Of a DNA stretch of 64,000 nt, positions 31,950 through 41,417 are shown one piece after another. The stretch spans positions 868,001 to 932,000 of the forward strand of contig JAUPSS010000001.1 of the NCBI GenBank assembly GCA_040285825.1, read 5' to 3'. The notes below the pieces were generated by a model. That model had not been told where the DNA came from. It did not search any database and was given only the letters and a program-made list of their open reading frames with translations. The first letter of the stretch is position 1; every line of letters starts with the position of its first letter. The stretch comes from Eukaryota sp. TZLM1-RC. Taxonomy: Eukaryota > Metamonada: BaSk clade. The translations under genes were made by a program, and so were the position numbers.

Positions 31950-32485
31950 ACTTTTTTTCGAATTTTCAACATCATATTTAGTGATGTATTCATTTAAACT
32001 AAAATCACGAATTGTTTGTGGTGATAAATATTCTGCAAGTCTATTTAATTTTTTAATTTCCATTCCAATATTAAAATTGAATAGTTTAACATTTTTCACA
32101 ATTCCGTGTTGTGTGAATGCTGGCCAATATTGTTCTTTTCCATCCAATTCATCCACCCAATCTAAATAAAAATAAAACTCTAGTTCAGAAATAAATGGGA
32201 TTTTTTTACAGATAAATCATTGAATTCGCTAGATTCCATCAAATGTTCTTTTCCAATATAAATTGTCTCTGGTACATTATTCATCAACACACTGATGATT
32301 TAACGTTTTTCATAGTTTGTCATTAATGGATGTATTTCAAATAAATCATTCAAGGATTTATATTGTAATTCACCACCAGCTGAAGTCAGTTGTATTGTGT
32401 CAACTACCCATTTAAATGTTGTTGGGTTAAATTTTAAATTAATTTTATCAACACTATTTGGTTTAATTCGTTTTGGTATGGTCAT
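31950..32485 (-). pseudogene. Unknown virus-like protein, broken
   Basis: The frame starts at ATG 32485 (MTIPKRIKPNSVDKINLKFN). It is interrupted by TAA at about 32300 and by a frameshift near 32170, then resumes as YLDWVDELDGKEQYWPAFTQ and FNFNIGMEIKKLNRLAEYLS. The 3' end is cut off at about 31955 by the neighbouring repeat. It lies 26 bases downstream of the kinase gene on the same strand, the tight packing seen in large DNA viruses. I do not recognise the family. Confidence 0.5.
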
Positions 32486-32511
32486 TTATAGGCAAAAAAT
32501 ACAAATATTTA

Positions 32512-33225
32512 TTACCATAATGCATTAATAGAATTATTCCTCAACCATTCCTCTTTTTCATCAATTTCCATATCTTTAAACATTGTCACAACTTTAAATC
32601 CCATTTCTTTGTATTCTGTAATTGATTTTTCGTGATATTCAATGAATTCTCGAATTTCACAATCTTTATAAACATCCTCACCATCACGACTTCGTAATAA
32701 TATTCGTTCTTTTAATTTATCAAAGTCAATTCCTAAATCAAGAACAACAATCTTATCAAAACATTCATTTAAATATTTTATACCTCTATAAACAAGATTT
32801 TCCATTGATTCATATGTAGCATTAACAGTGTATCCTTTTTCATTGTAATTTTTTCCAAATAAATGCAAATCACCCAAAAGAAATCTATCAAATAATGAAT
32901 TATCATTACCATTTTTCCAATTATCAAAATCCAAATATCTGGATGTTCTTGTGATGATTTGAAATGTGGATGAAATTAATTGGAGATCTCTCAATTCAAT
33001 TTCATTTCGTTTGTATTTTTTTATTGCATCGAGAAATGTCAATAAACTTTCCTCATAATTTTTACCATTAATAATTGCAATACTTTTATTGTTATGATTA
33101 TATACATTCCAATCATTAACATTTTCAACAATTGGTTTGGCATTATAATACTTTGAAATTAATTTACACATTGTTGATTTTCCAGCACCAGGAGGACCTT
33201 CAACCAAAATTGCATATCTTTGCAT
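32512..33225 (-). CDS. Deoxynucleoside kinase, virus-like
   Basis: 237 residues from ATG at 33225. P-loop VEGPPGAGKSTMCKLIS at the N-terminus, DRFLLGDLHLFGKN (the DR[FY] substrate loop) near residue 115, and a basic lid LRSRDGEDVYKDCEIREF near residue 180. These fit the dNK/TK2 family, which phosphorylates deoxynucleosides for DNA synthesis in the cytoplasm. Large DNA viruses often carry such a gene to raise dNTP pools. The frame is intact. It lies 23 bases after the metallopeptidase gene on the same strand. Confidence 0.8.
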   Translation of the reverse strand: MQRYAILVEGPPGAGKSTMCKLISKYYNAKPIVENVNDWNVYNHNNKSIAIINGKNYEESLLTFLDAIKKYKRNEIELRDLQLISSTFQIITRTSRYLDFDNWKNGNDNSLFDRFLLGDLHLFGKNYNEKGYTVNATYESMENLVYRGIKYLNECFDKIVVLDLGIDFDKLKERILLRSRDGEDVYKDCEIREFIEYHEKSITEYKEMGFKVVTMFKDMEIDEKEEWLRNNSINALW

Positions 33226-33248
33226 TTTTGGTGAATAAAATCATTTTT

Positions 33249-33348
33249 TTAAGTAAAGTAAGAATTAACCAAATTTGAGTTTATTCTATGGATGCCACCA
33301 TATATAAAGTTTCCGTCTGGTATTTTCTTTTTTATTATTTTATTTATT
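33249..33348 (-). pseudogene. 3' end of the virus-like metallopeptidase gene, cut off by LINE-A
   Basis: The minus frame KKKIPDGNFIYGGIHRINSN ends at TAA 33249-33251. Together with 35445-35873 it makes one continuous frame if the LINE-A at 33349-35444 and one copy of the target duplication are ignored. Both pieces belong to one gene that was open at this point before the insertion. Confidence 0.75.
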
Positions 33349-35444
33349 TAAAGAATCAAATAAAAACAAAACAAACTAAAACACATAAGAAACTAAACCA
33401 CGCCAACTCTTGATGAATCCTTATAAAGTTTAGACATCATTAAACTCAAGTACTTGGGAACACTTCTGTACAACGCGAAAATGATACGATTTTTCCATAA
33501 ATTCTCTGCAAAATTCTTACCACTTGAACGACATAAATTACCAAAATCATTGAGAAAATTCAAAGCAGACTGACCAAAATTGCCAAAAATCGAGAAGGCA
33601 AAAGGAACAAACGAAAAATTCGAATAGAGCTTCTTATTTAAATCATTTAGTATCTCAGTATATTTATCTCTTTTACGATCTTCAGCCTTGTTTAAATGGC
33701 CATTAGTACTAAGTAAAACATCATCGCGATAAACAAAAGCAAAGAGATCAACTGTAGTGAAATCAACAACAACTTGAGAGGAATCCACAAAAGGAGCAAT
33801 TAAATCACCTCGACGTGAATTAAAAAGATTATCATCACTATAATGCTTCAACAAAGGTTCTACTTTGCAACTAAAATTGTGACAGTTGAACATCTCATAT
33901 GTCACATCACGAACGGCATTATGAAGAACTGACCTATATTGGAGAAATTTCTTACAGCTCACAATATGACGAAAATTGGCAGTAGGTTTTTGTTACAAAT
34001 ACAATAAGAATTGTCCAAAAGACCACTTGGATACATCCCTAATCTCAACCGCATGTTTTGTTTCCAAGCTTCATTTGTTAAGTGAAGACCAAATGGCCTT
34101 GGTTGCTGAGATATTAAACTAGTACAGTTCTGCATGTCTGATAAAAAGGCAGCAAAGACGGGATTATTAATCTTAGTCACACTAAGTCGTTTAGAAAAAT
34201 CCAGGTCTTCAAAACCAATAGGAACAGACTTCTGTAATTTCACAACAGCAAGATGAAGGTTGGTGAAAGATCTCGAAGGCACAGCAGGCAAACTTGAAGG
34301 AAAACTCCTATTCCAAATATCAACAGGTAGTTCTTGCACCATTTTTTCAAGAGAAATTAATAACGGATGTGATTCATTTAAAGAAATATGATCAAAACGA
34401 AGTTTCCATTCAAAAAGAAAATTTTTCATACCACCAATAAAAGCACTTTTGCATAAATACTCTGCTTTTGAAAAACCAACTCCACCAAATTTAGGACTAA
34501 AAAATGCATGATAAGGAATTTTAGATGGACAAACTTCTACTAAATTTCCTAAGAAATTTGTTCTCAAAGTATTGAATTGACGTGCAAAATCATGAGAAAT
34601 TGTGGCAGATAAAGAACGAAGAAGATGATTAATTTTTGATCCAAAACACACATTTAGGACCGAAAACGCTAAATGTTTGTCAATTTCTAGATCTTGAATA
34701 GCCAAAAGTTGCTCTTCGATTTTTTCTAAAATACCTGACAAAATCGATTTAACTTTTTCACTATTTCCAAAATAAGATCCAAGAAACCGAATAGCATCTT
34801 CCTCGTAATCAACGTATTTGATAAAAGTTTCATTAAATGCCACCTCCGCATGCTGATTACCAATAATGAAACACTTGGGCAATTTAATGTCTAACCCTAT
34901 TTGTTTGGCCAGAAAAACAAAATGTTGTAAACCGTGTTGTAAAAGAGACAAAGGGCCAATAAGTGATAAATCATCTGCATAAGCACATATATGAATGTCA
35001 GGAAAATCGGACTTAAATTTTACCAAAACTGATTGCAGTGCTAGGCAAAAGAAAAATGGACCCAATGGATCCCCTTGTTTGACCCCTCTTGACGAAACAA
35101 TATTCTCAGAATGAAAAATTAAGTTAGAGGGTGATCCATACATCAATTTAAAATACGGCAAAAGTGGAGGATAGTGTAGTTCAAGTTCTTGCAAAATACT
35201 GGAGCGAAAAACGGAGTTGAAAGCATTTTTAAAATCAATGTTCAATAAATAATTTTCGCCTTTTTGATTGAAAAGTAAATCTGTACACAACGCAGCACAT
35301 GTTGTGCCATCAGGAATTCCGATCGCAAACTGATAAGGACGAAAATAATTAATTGCGGAGGACTTAACTCTTTTAAAAGAAATAATTGTTAATAATCTCG
35401 TTATGGACTCACCAACAGCAATAGGTCTGACACCACCTCCAGGC
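33349..35444 (-). mobile_element. LINE-A, longest copy, inserted in the virus-like block
   Basis: 2,096 bases, 5'-truncated within the reverse transcriptase. Order: PGGGVRPIAVGES; motif A NIDFKNAFNSVFR; motif B SRGVKQGDPLGPFFF; motif C AYADDLSLIGP; a long connector; the zinc motif; RRGDLIAPFVDSSQVVVD (GD-x13-D nuclease motif); C-terminal KYLSLMMSKLYKDSSR. One frameshift lies near 33960, before the zinc motif. The 14-nt duplication TTATTTTATTTATT is at 33335-33348 and 35445-35458. This copy defines the true 3' end of the family. Confidence 0.9.
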
Positions 35445-35873
35445 TTATTTTATTTATTATTTTTATTATTTTATTTTTAACAGCAATATTCATTGCATCA
35501 TCCAAGACTGAAAAAAAGAAATCATCATGTGATGGGTGTTTCATAACAGCATGTAAAAATTCGTGCAACAACACATAGAAATAAAACGAAAAATATTCAG
35601 GAATGAACATACCATCAATATCAAAACAAAAATATATTTTATTTGAATGTAAATAAACATATGATGTTTTTTTTGTTATTTTTTTGAAATTACATTACAA
35701 TTCATTTCACTTATTTTATCCATTGTGATTGTGTATGGTTTATATAATTTCATTTTCATCAATACTAATATAACACCATTTCTCAGACGATACAACATTA
35801 TTGCTCTTTTACGTGTCTGTGCACGTATTGTTATAATATTTCCTGTTGTTTCACGATGGTAGAAAATCTTCAT
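35445..35873 (-). pseudogene. Virus-like HExxH metallopeptidase, 5' part
   Basis: The frame starts at ATG 35873 (MKIFYHRETTGNIITI). A one-base shift in an A-run near 35677-35690 joins it to YFSFYFYVLLHEFLHAVMKH, which holds a zinc-peptidase HEFLH (HExxH) helix and a further His four residues on. It is small (about 180 residues) and cytosolic, with no signal peptide. The family cannot be fixed; SprT-like and WLM-like peptidases have similar helices. It is split by LINE-A, and the 3' end lies at 33249-33348. Confidence 0.6.
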
Positions 35874-35992
35874 TTTATAAAGTAATATTTAACCCTTTCA
35901 CTTTTCTACTAGAGGATAATTTTTTTTATTTTATTTTTAATATATTACAAACATAACTACTAGAAAACATTGCACGTAAAGACTGGCACTTA

Positions 35993-36436
35993 CTATTTCG
36001 TATGGGTAAGTTGTATTATAGTGGATGTTCTACCATAGATAAAATCTTTTACCCTATCAACTTTAACAAATTGACAATCACTAGAATCATAACCATCAGG
36101 GTGGTTACGATATTTGAATGTCGTGTGTCCCATAAAACCATAGTACATTTTCACACAAGCAGCAGCAGCATTGTTGAAAACAAAATGGAAAGGTTTGGTT
36201 TCACAGGTTGGATATTCATTTCCAGTTTCTTCCAAATATTCCCAAGTAGCAGCAGAATATGGTGTCTCATTATTTTCAATACTTCCACCAGGAAGTTGAA
36301 AAGATGGCAAACCATTTTTATCCTTGGCAACAATAAAAAGCATTCTGAGTGATGCATCGTGTCTATAAGTTGTAAAGACAGAAGATACATATCGAAAACC
36401 CTTAATATTTATAAATATTTCATCTTTGGTGGCGTT
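35993..36436 (-). CDS. Nudix hydrolase, virus-like
   Basis: The Nudix box is GGSIENNETPYSAATWEYLE followed by ETG. G-x5-E-x7 and E-x2-EE-x-G are in place, but the usual Arg before the first Glu is Trp. The ATG at 36343 starts too late for the fold. The frame is open back to about 36436 and encodes KGFRYVSSVFTTYRHDASLR, which looks like the first beta strand, so the true start is lost or upstream of a shift. Such enzymes hydrolyse nucleoside-diphosphate-linked compounds or mRNA caps. Catalytic competence is uncertain because of the Trp. Confidence 0.7.
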   Translation of the reverse strand, partial: NATKDEIFINIKGFRYVSSVFTTYRHDASLRMLFIVAKDKNGLPSFQLPGGSIENNETPYSAATWEYLEETGNEYPTCETKPFHFVFNNAAAACVKMYYGFMGHTTFKYRNHPDGYDSSDCQFVKVDRVKDFIYGRTSTIIQLTHTK

Positions 36437-36636
36437 CTAATAAAATTCCGCATTTCACAATATTGAGAAAATCAATCCATAGACTTTTACCTGGCCACCT
36501 GATAATTTTTTATTATTCGGATGATATATTCATCATGTTGTAGATAAATTTCCAATTGAAATACAGTATAATATATTAATGAAAAATGTTTATGATATTG
36601 AACAATTTTGTGTATAAAAATGATTTTATTTTTTTA

Positions 36637-37854
36637 ATGGAGTGTCCAATTTGTGTACAAAATTTTATAAAATCGAGAAAAGCAATTGAGTGTCCAACCT
36701 GTAAAATTAAAATTTGTGAAAAATGTATCAAATTAAATGCACAAAATCAAATAAAATTTTCCTGTATGAGTTGCAATAATGAATGGGTAAATGTTTTTGT
36801 TGAGCAACACTTTGGGAGTTTATTTCTAAGAAATATTTTGAAAAAACAAATTGAACACGAATTTGAATTTGAAAAACAAAAATTCCCACAAATGTCAAAA
36901 ACAGCCAGTTTGAAAAGAGAATATGAAAAATTATTAACCACCATAAACAAACTAAACAAAGAAATGGGGAAAAGAAGATATAGAATTAAAAAGATTAAAG
37001 TTGAAATTTTCACGCGTCCATATAATGAACAACTTGAATTGTTGAATGAATATCACCAATTATGTGATTATCTGGATCAACATGATGAGGAATATAAAAG
37101 TTATGTTAATCGCAAACGTGAAATTTATTCTATTTTAAATGATACTGATGATGAGGTTGGTGAAACACGACCTTGTTCAAAATGTAATGGTTACATTAGT
37201 TCTGGTAAATGTACAATTTGTGAAGATGAATATTTTAAAAAATGTATGGAACCAACACACGATGGAAAATGTGACAAGGACATATTGAAAAATTTAACTG
37301 AAATTAGACGTTCAACAAAACCTTGTCCAAAATGCTCAGTTCCGATTCAAAAAATTGATGGTTGTTCACAAATGTGGTGTACAAAATGTCACACTGCATT
37401 TGACTACAACACTCTCATCATTGTTACAAGTAATATACATAATCCGCATTATTTTCAACATTTACGTGAATTAAATATCCAACAACAAAATAAATGTGTG
37501 AATCTAATGGATGTTATATTTTATTATCGTTGAAGATCACGTATTCATTATCATAATTATTTTAAATATTGTGGAGATGATAATTGTGTTTGTTCAATTA
37601 TTGACCCAATTCATAAAAAACTTGAAAAATTGTGTCTAAGAATTGTTCACAATGTTCAAAGACCAATTGAAATAATTGAAAAATATGAAAACATGTATCT
37701 AGCGAATGAAATATCTGTGGATGTTTTAAAGAAAAAGTATTTTGAACTTCGTTTTAAAAATATGATGTTTGGAGAAGTTCAAGCATTGTGGAATGTAATG
37801 CAAGATTTATTTTGCAAAGAATTGAGAAACCTTGAATCTTCCAAACCCCATTGA
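36637..37854 (+). pseudogene. RBR-type RING finger protein (E3 ubiquitin ligase-like), virus-like
   Basis: Start at ATG 36637 (MECPICVQNFIKSRKAIECP). A first RING-like module (CPIC...CPTCKIKICEKC...CMSC) is followed by a charged helical region, a Cys-rich IBR-like part (CSKC...CTIC...KC), and KPCPKCSVPIQKIDGCSQM then WCTKCHTAFDY, the RING2-type signature. Ubiquitin transfer is the family role. Large DNA viruses of protists encode similar proteins. A single TGA at 37531-37533 interrupts the frame, which then continues to 37852. An unbroken version would have about 405 residues. Confidence 0.75.
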
Positions 37855-37941
37855 CATCTTACTTGATTTATTTTACAAAGAAGTTGAAATAATTTCAAAA
37901 AGATTTAATAAAAAGAAAATAATACTGTAAATAAAAATTCA

Positions 37942-38130
37942 TTATTTTATTGTCAAATATTCTGGATTGAAATTAAACAAGTCATAAATATTTATAAGTG
38001 CAGGTGGATTTTTTAATAAACAATATTGTAAAATTGTCCCACCATCATTCATTCTGTCAATAAGAAAAGCATTTCTAGTTATTTGTTTTTGGAAAATTTC
38101 AAAATATAGTCTTTCAAACTCTAATAACAT
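37942..38130 (-). CDS. Small virus-like ORF of unknown function
   Basis: About 62 residues from an internal ATG near 38130 (MLLEFERLYFEIFQKQITRN) to TAA at 37942. It lies just downstream of the RPB2-like gene on the same strand, with a gap of about 30 bases. No motif is recognised. The compact position is the main support for a real gene. Confidence 0.35.
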   Translation of the reverse strand: MLLEFERLYFEIFQKQITRNAFLIDRMNDGGTILQYCLLKNPPALINIYDLFNFNPEYLTIK

Positions 38131-38159
38131 TTTTACAAAAAAAATAATCGATTTTTTTA

Positions 38160-39012
38160 TTAAAACTCTTCCAACACAACACCTAAACAAAACATAATTC
38201 CGTGAACCATTTTTGGTATAATGGGGTTAATTGGTGTTACTGTCAAATCTGATGGGAATATTTGTTCTTTAGCTGCAACATAACGTCCTGTGCGTTCTTG
38301 ATAACCATATGAACGTTTGTGTTTCTTTGAGTGTACCTTATATCCAATTCCAGCATCAATTGACATGTATGATCGTAAAGCATAACTAGCACCAGCTGCA
38401 GGGAATTTTGTCTTTTCCATTGAACCCAATGCTAATCCACCCTCAGCTGCTCTACCACCTCTAACAGCATTTTGATTTGATAATTTCATTGTTGGGTTGC
38501 GGGAAAAAATCTTTTTAGCGCAGAAATGTAATTGTAAAGTGTATGGAACTGCAAATATTGTAATTAAATTTTCAATTTCATCACTATGTTTATCAACAAA
38601 TTTCTGTTGTTTTAAGTGGTGTGGTATTTTTTGAACCAATCCATAAACTTCATCCTTCTCTAACGATTCACCATGAAGTCCCAGATATCTCTCTAAAAAT
38701 CCAGATGTTACATAACCCCATGTTTCACGTTTATCCATTGCAATTGGATTAACAATGATGTGTGGTGCATAATCAGATTCAGCTAGTGGGAAATCATATG
38801 GATGATGTATTGCCACAATAACAGATTTCTGAGCAGCTGATGCAAATTTATCTCCAACTGTTGGGTGTCTAATTGTGTGGAGAATTATTTCTTTTCGTTG
38901 ATTACCAATTGTTCTTTTCTTCCAATTATTGAACCAATTCGATAATCAGTTCCATCCATTGTGTATGCATTAAATTTAATATGCCGTATATCACCTGTTG
39001 CAGAATATTGTT
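38160..39012 (-). pseudogene. DNA-directed RNA polymerase subunit 2 (RPB2-like), C-terminal fragment, viral
   Basis: The minus frame 38816-38160 and its open extension contain RHPTVGDKFASAAQKSVIV, matching the universal GDKFASRHGQKG region, then DYAPHIIVNPIAMDKRETWG (the PDIIINPHAIPSRMT equivalent) and AAEGGLALGSMEKTKFPAAG, as in GGLRFGEMERD. It ends LGVVLEEF, TAA. A frameshift near 38910 separates an upstream piece (RHIKFNAYTMDGTDYRIGS), which stops at about 39012. The protein is very divergent from cellular RPB2, as in large DNA viruses that carry their own polymerase. The N-terminal two thirds are absent. Confidence 0.82.
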
Positions 39013-39042
39013 CATGTTAAGCAGCAAAAAAATGTTGAAAAA

Positions 39043-39435
39043 ATGTTACAAGCACACATCTATTTTAAATTAATGCAAGGATTAATTCAAGGAATTGAGG
39101 TTTTTGAACAATCCTTTTCTGAATTAAAAAATGAAGTAAAGGGTAGTCCTGTATTTTCACTAGAATTAGATGGGTTGAAACGTCAAATGAATTTTGATTA
39201 TATAGAAGATGCTGATAAATATTATACCGAACTGAGATTAAATCTCTCTCGTATTAAAAATGCACATAATAGTTCAAAATATATTAATAAAAAGGATATT
39301 GTTAGAAAGAAATGCCCACAGTATTCAAAAGTTTCATTAATTGAACATTATGAAACAACTAGATCTGGTGATGAAAGCGAAACAACAATTTTATATTGTG
39401 AAGAATGTGAATATTATACATGTATTTATAATTAG
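39043..39435 (+). CDS. TFIIS-like transcription factor with zinc ribbon, virus-like
   Basis: 130 residues from ATG 39043 (MLQAHIYFKLMQGLIQGIEV). The C-terminus reads RKKCPQYSKVSLIEHYETTR then SGDESETTILYCEECEY, i.e. the TFIIS zinc ribbon with its RSxDE catalytic hairpin (RSGDES) followed by CxxC. The first CxxC is reduced to C-P-Q-Y, so zinc binding may be impaired. TFIIS-type proteins rescue stalled RNA polymerase and are common in large DNA viruses. It is divergent from the RPB2 fragment, and the two starts nearly touch. Confidence 0.7.
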   Translation: MLQAHIYFKLMQGLIQGIEVFEQSFSELKNEVKGSPVFSLELDGLKRQMNFDYIEDADKYYTELRLNLSRIKNAHNSSKYINKKDIVRKKCPQYSKVSLIEHYETTRSGDESETTILYCEECEYYTCIYN

Positions 39436-39557
39436 AAAATTGAATTTTTTCTAAAAAATGAATCTCCAATACGCTATTGGTTATACGATTGTTTTAACTT
39501 ACTTTTTAATTGTATACTTTTTATTTATGGGGGAAAACCACAATGAGAAGAAGATCA

Positions 39558-40074
39558 ACGTTTAATTTTAATCTCGTAATTGTTATCACTCAACACTAGT
39601 ACATTTTCTGTTCCAATATAGAAATTTGCATTTTCTGTGAAATAAACATCTTTTTCAAATTTCAGTGTTTTGAATTGATTAACTCGATCTAAATTTTCCA
39701 GTGATATTTCTAGCAACCTCTAAATATTCACCCAAATCAAACATTGGTTCTTGATATGATGTCAAGACACGTCTTGTATTTTTTGGTATTTTAGCACGAA
39801 CAACAATATAATTCCAAGGTCTAGGTCTGTAAAAAAAGTCAAATGAGTGTGAGTTACCAAATACTCTGTGATTTAATATTCGAATAATATTTCCCAAATA
39901 TGTTTGATTGTTAATATTCACAACATCTTCTTTTTCTCTAATACCATCAGCTATTCCTCGATTTGTTTTTACTTGATATAAGTTTTTGATTTCATTCGTT
40001 GTTATTTCTGACAATTTAACATCAGTTGGATCGTGGTATTCATTGAATGCAAATGTTATTGTGTATTCTTGCAT
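39558..40074 (-). pseudogene. Unknown virus-like protein, one frameshift
   Basis: From ATG 40074 (MQEYTITFAFNEYHDPTDVK). A one-base shift near 39690 joins the frame to DRVNQFKTLKFEKDVYFTEN and SDNNYEIKIKR, ending at TGA about 39558. The second half looks rich in beta strands. No family is recognised. Confidence 0.5.
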
Positions 40075-40080
40075 ATGTTA

Positions 40081-40282
40081 ACCCGTGCGTCTAATTGAAC
40101 AGGAACCATCATCACCAAGAACTTGATTGAAATATTTCATTAAATTATTATGAATTTGGGTATGACCTTCTGGAAAATATGGTGCATCAATTTCATATTT
40201 TTTGTTGTTGTGGTTATACTTATTTTACTACCATATGAAAACAATAATGGATAATGTCCAGTAATTGAAACTACATACATTT
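40081..40282 (-). pseudogene. Small unknown virus-like ORF, frameshifted
   Basis: Starts at ATG about 40280 (MYVVSITGHYPLLFSYGSKI). A one-base shift near 40200 leads to KYEIDAPYFPEGHTQIHNNL, ending SIRRTG, TAA, just six bases before the next gene. Tight packing on one strand suggests a viral gene. It is not recognised. Confidence 0.4.
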
Positions 40283-40283
40283 T

Positions 40284-40652
40284 TCAATTAAAAAAACCCA
40301 TTGATATTCCTAACGCTATTGGTAAGTTAGACTCAACTGGAATAGTAAGAGCCTTAACACCATCTTTACCGCTGAAATCGCCTGTCAACCTCGGTTTTCG
40401 ATCATCAGGGTATATTACTAATACAATAGGGGAACTGAATTTATAGTTCGATTCAATTGCATAGCCCATTTCGATTAATTCGTCAAAAATTTGGTTAGCT
40501 ATTTGTAATTTCTTTGGGTTGAGACCCCTTGCTGGTTTATGTACAACAGCGTTACTATTATAAAAGGGGATTGACATGGGTGGACAATCGATGCCTTCTT
40601 TATTGGGCGTTTCGCTGAATACGTCCTTGGATTGAGCTAATATATCAGACAA
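40284..40652 (-). pseudogene. Ty3/gypsy-like reverse transcriptase, N-terminal stub
   Basis: GLNPKKLQIANQIFDELIEM, then SPIVLVIYPDDRKPRLTGDF matches the start of LTR-retrotransposon reverse transcriptase (SPxVLVKKxDGxxRxxxDY). It is truncated before the catalytic YxDD at 40284, exactly where the virus-like block begins. No integrase or RNase H is seen. Confidence 0.75.
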
Positions 40653-40676
40653 ACTCTTATTATACTCACTATCATC

Positions 40677-41285
40677 TTATTTAATCTCACATCCAGATCT
40701 ATCTAATTGCTGGGTAAAATCTTCTTCACTGCTGGGAATAGATTCTACATGACTGATTTGGTGAGTTTTAATTCTGTTATCAAATTCGGTTTCAGCATTT
40801 AGTAAAGTGCGGCGCTCTTCGTCTAGTACAATTACTAAACGGTCAGATGTCAATAACCCAAGTTGTTGTAACATGTCTAGCCCAATTAAAAATTTGTTTG
40901 AACCCGGGATTATCGGGAGAGTATGATTTATTGAAACTTGGATCGCGATGCTACCAACATTGAACGTCAGAATGCCTTGTGCACTTCCAAGCGAATTGGT
41001 CGATACGTTACTAGCAGGGATGAATTATGTGATGTCGTTTTCATTGATGGACATTGAACACAGATTTGCTAGGTCTAGGGAAATGACAGAACAATAGGCA
41101 GCTGTATCTATCATGCCTTTTATGACTGTACTGTTAATTCTTACCTGAGGTTCAAAAAACTGAGGCTGCTGGGATCTGTTGTGGTTTATACAAGGAGCAG
41201 TGTTACCTGTTTGGTTGCATAAATCTCTTTCTGTATTATTTATTACATTAATCTGATTATTTATGTTGCTATTTCCATTGTTCAA
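40677..41285 (-). pseudogene. Retropepsin-like protease region of the gypsy-like element
   Basis: VKGMIDTAAYCSVIS-like sequence (active-site D-T-A) is followed about 80 residues on by FLIGLDMLQQLGLL, the conserved second half of retroviral-type aspartic proteases. Stops split it near 41025 and 40676. It lies between gag and the reverse transcriptase stub, as in Ty3/gypsy elements. Confidence 0.65.
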
Positions 41286-41417
41286 GAAAGAGAGTGGATT
41301 TAAGAGGGCTGTTTGAACTGAATTGTCCGATTAAGTAGAAGAACAAATCTGATTCAATTCGGGAGCTGTTACATGCGATGATTTGTTTTTGTTATTAAAC
41401 TTGTTATTAAGGACGTT

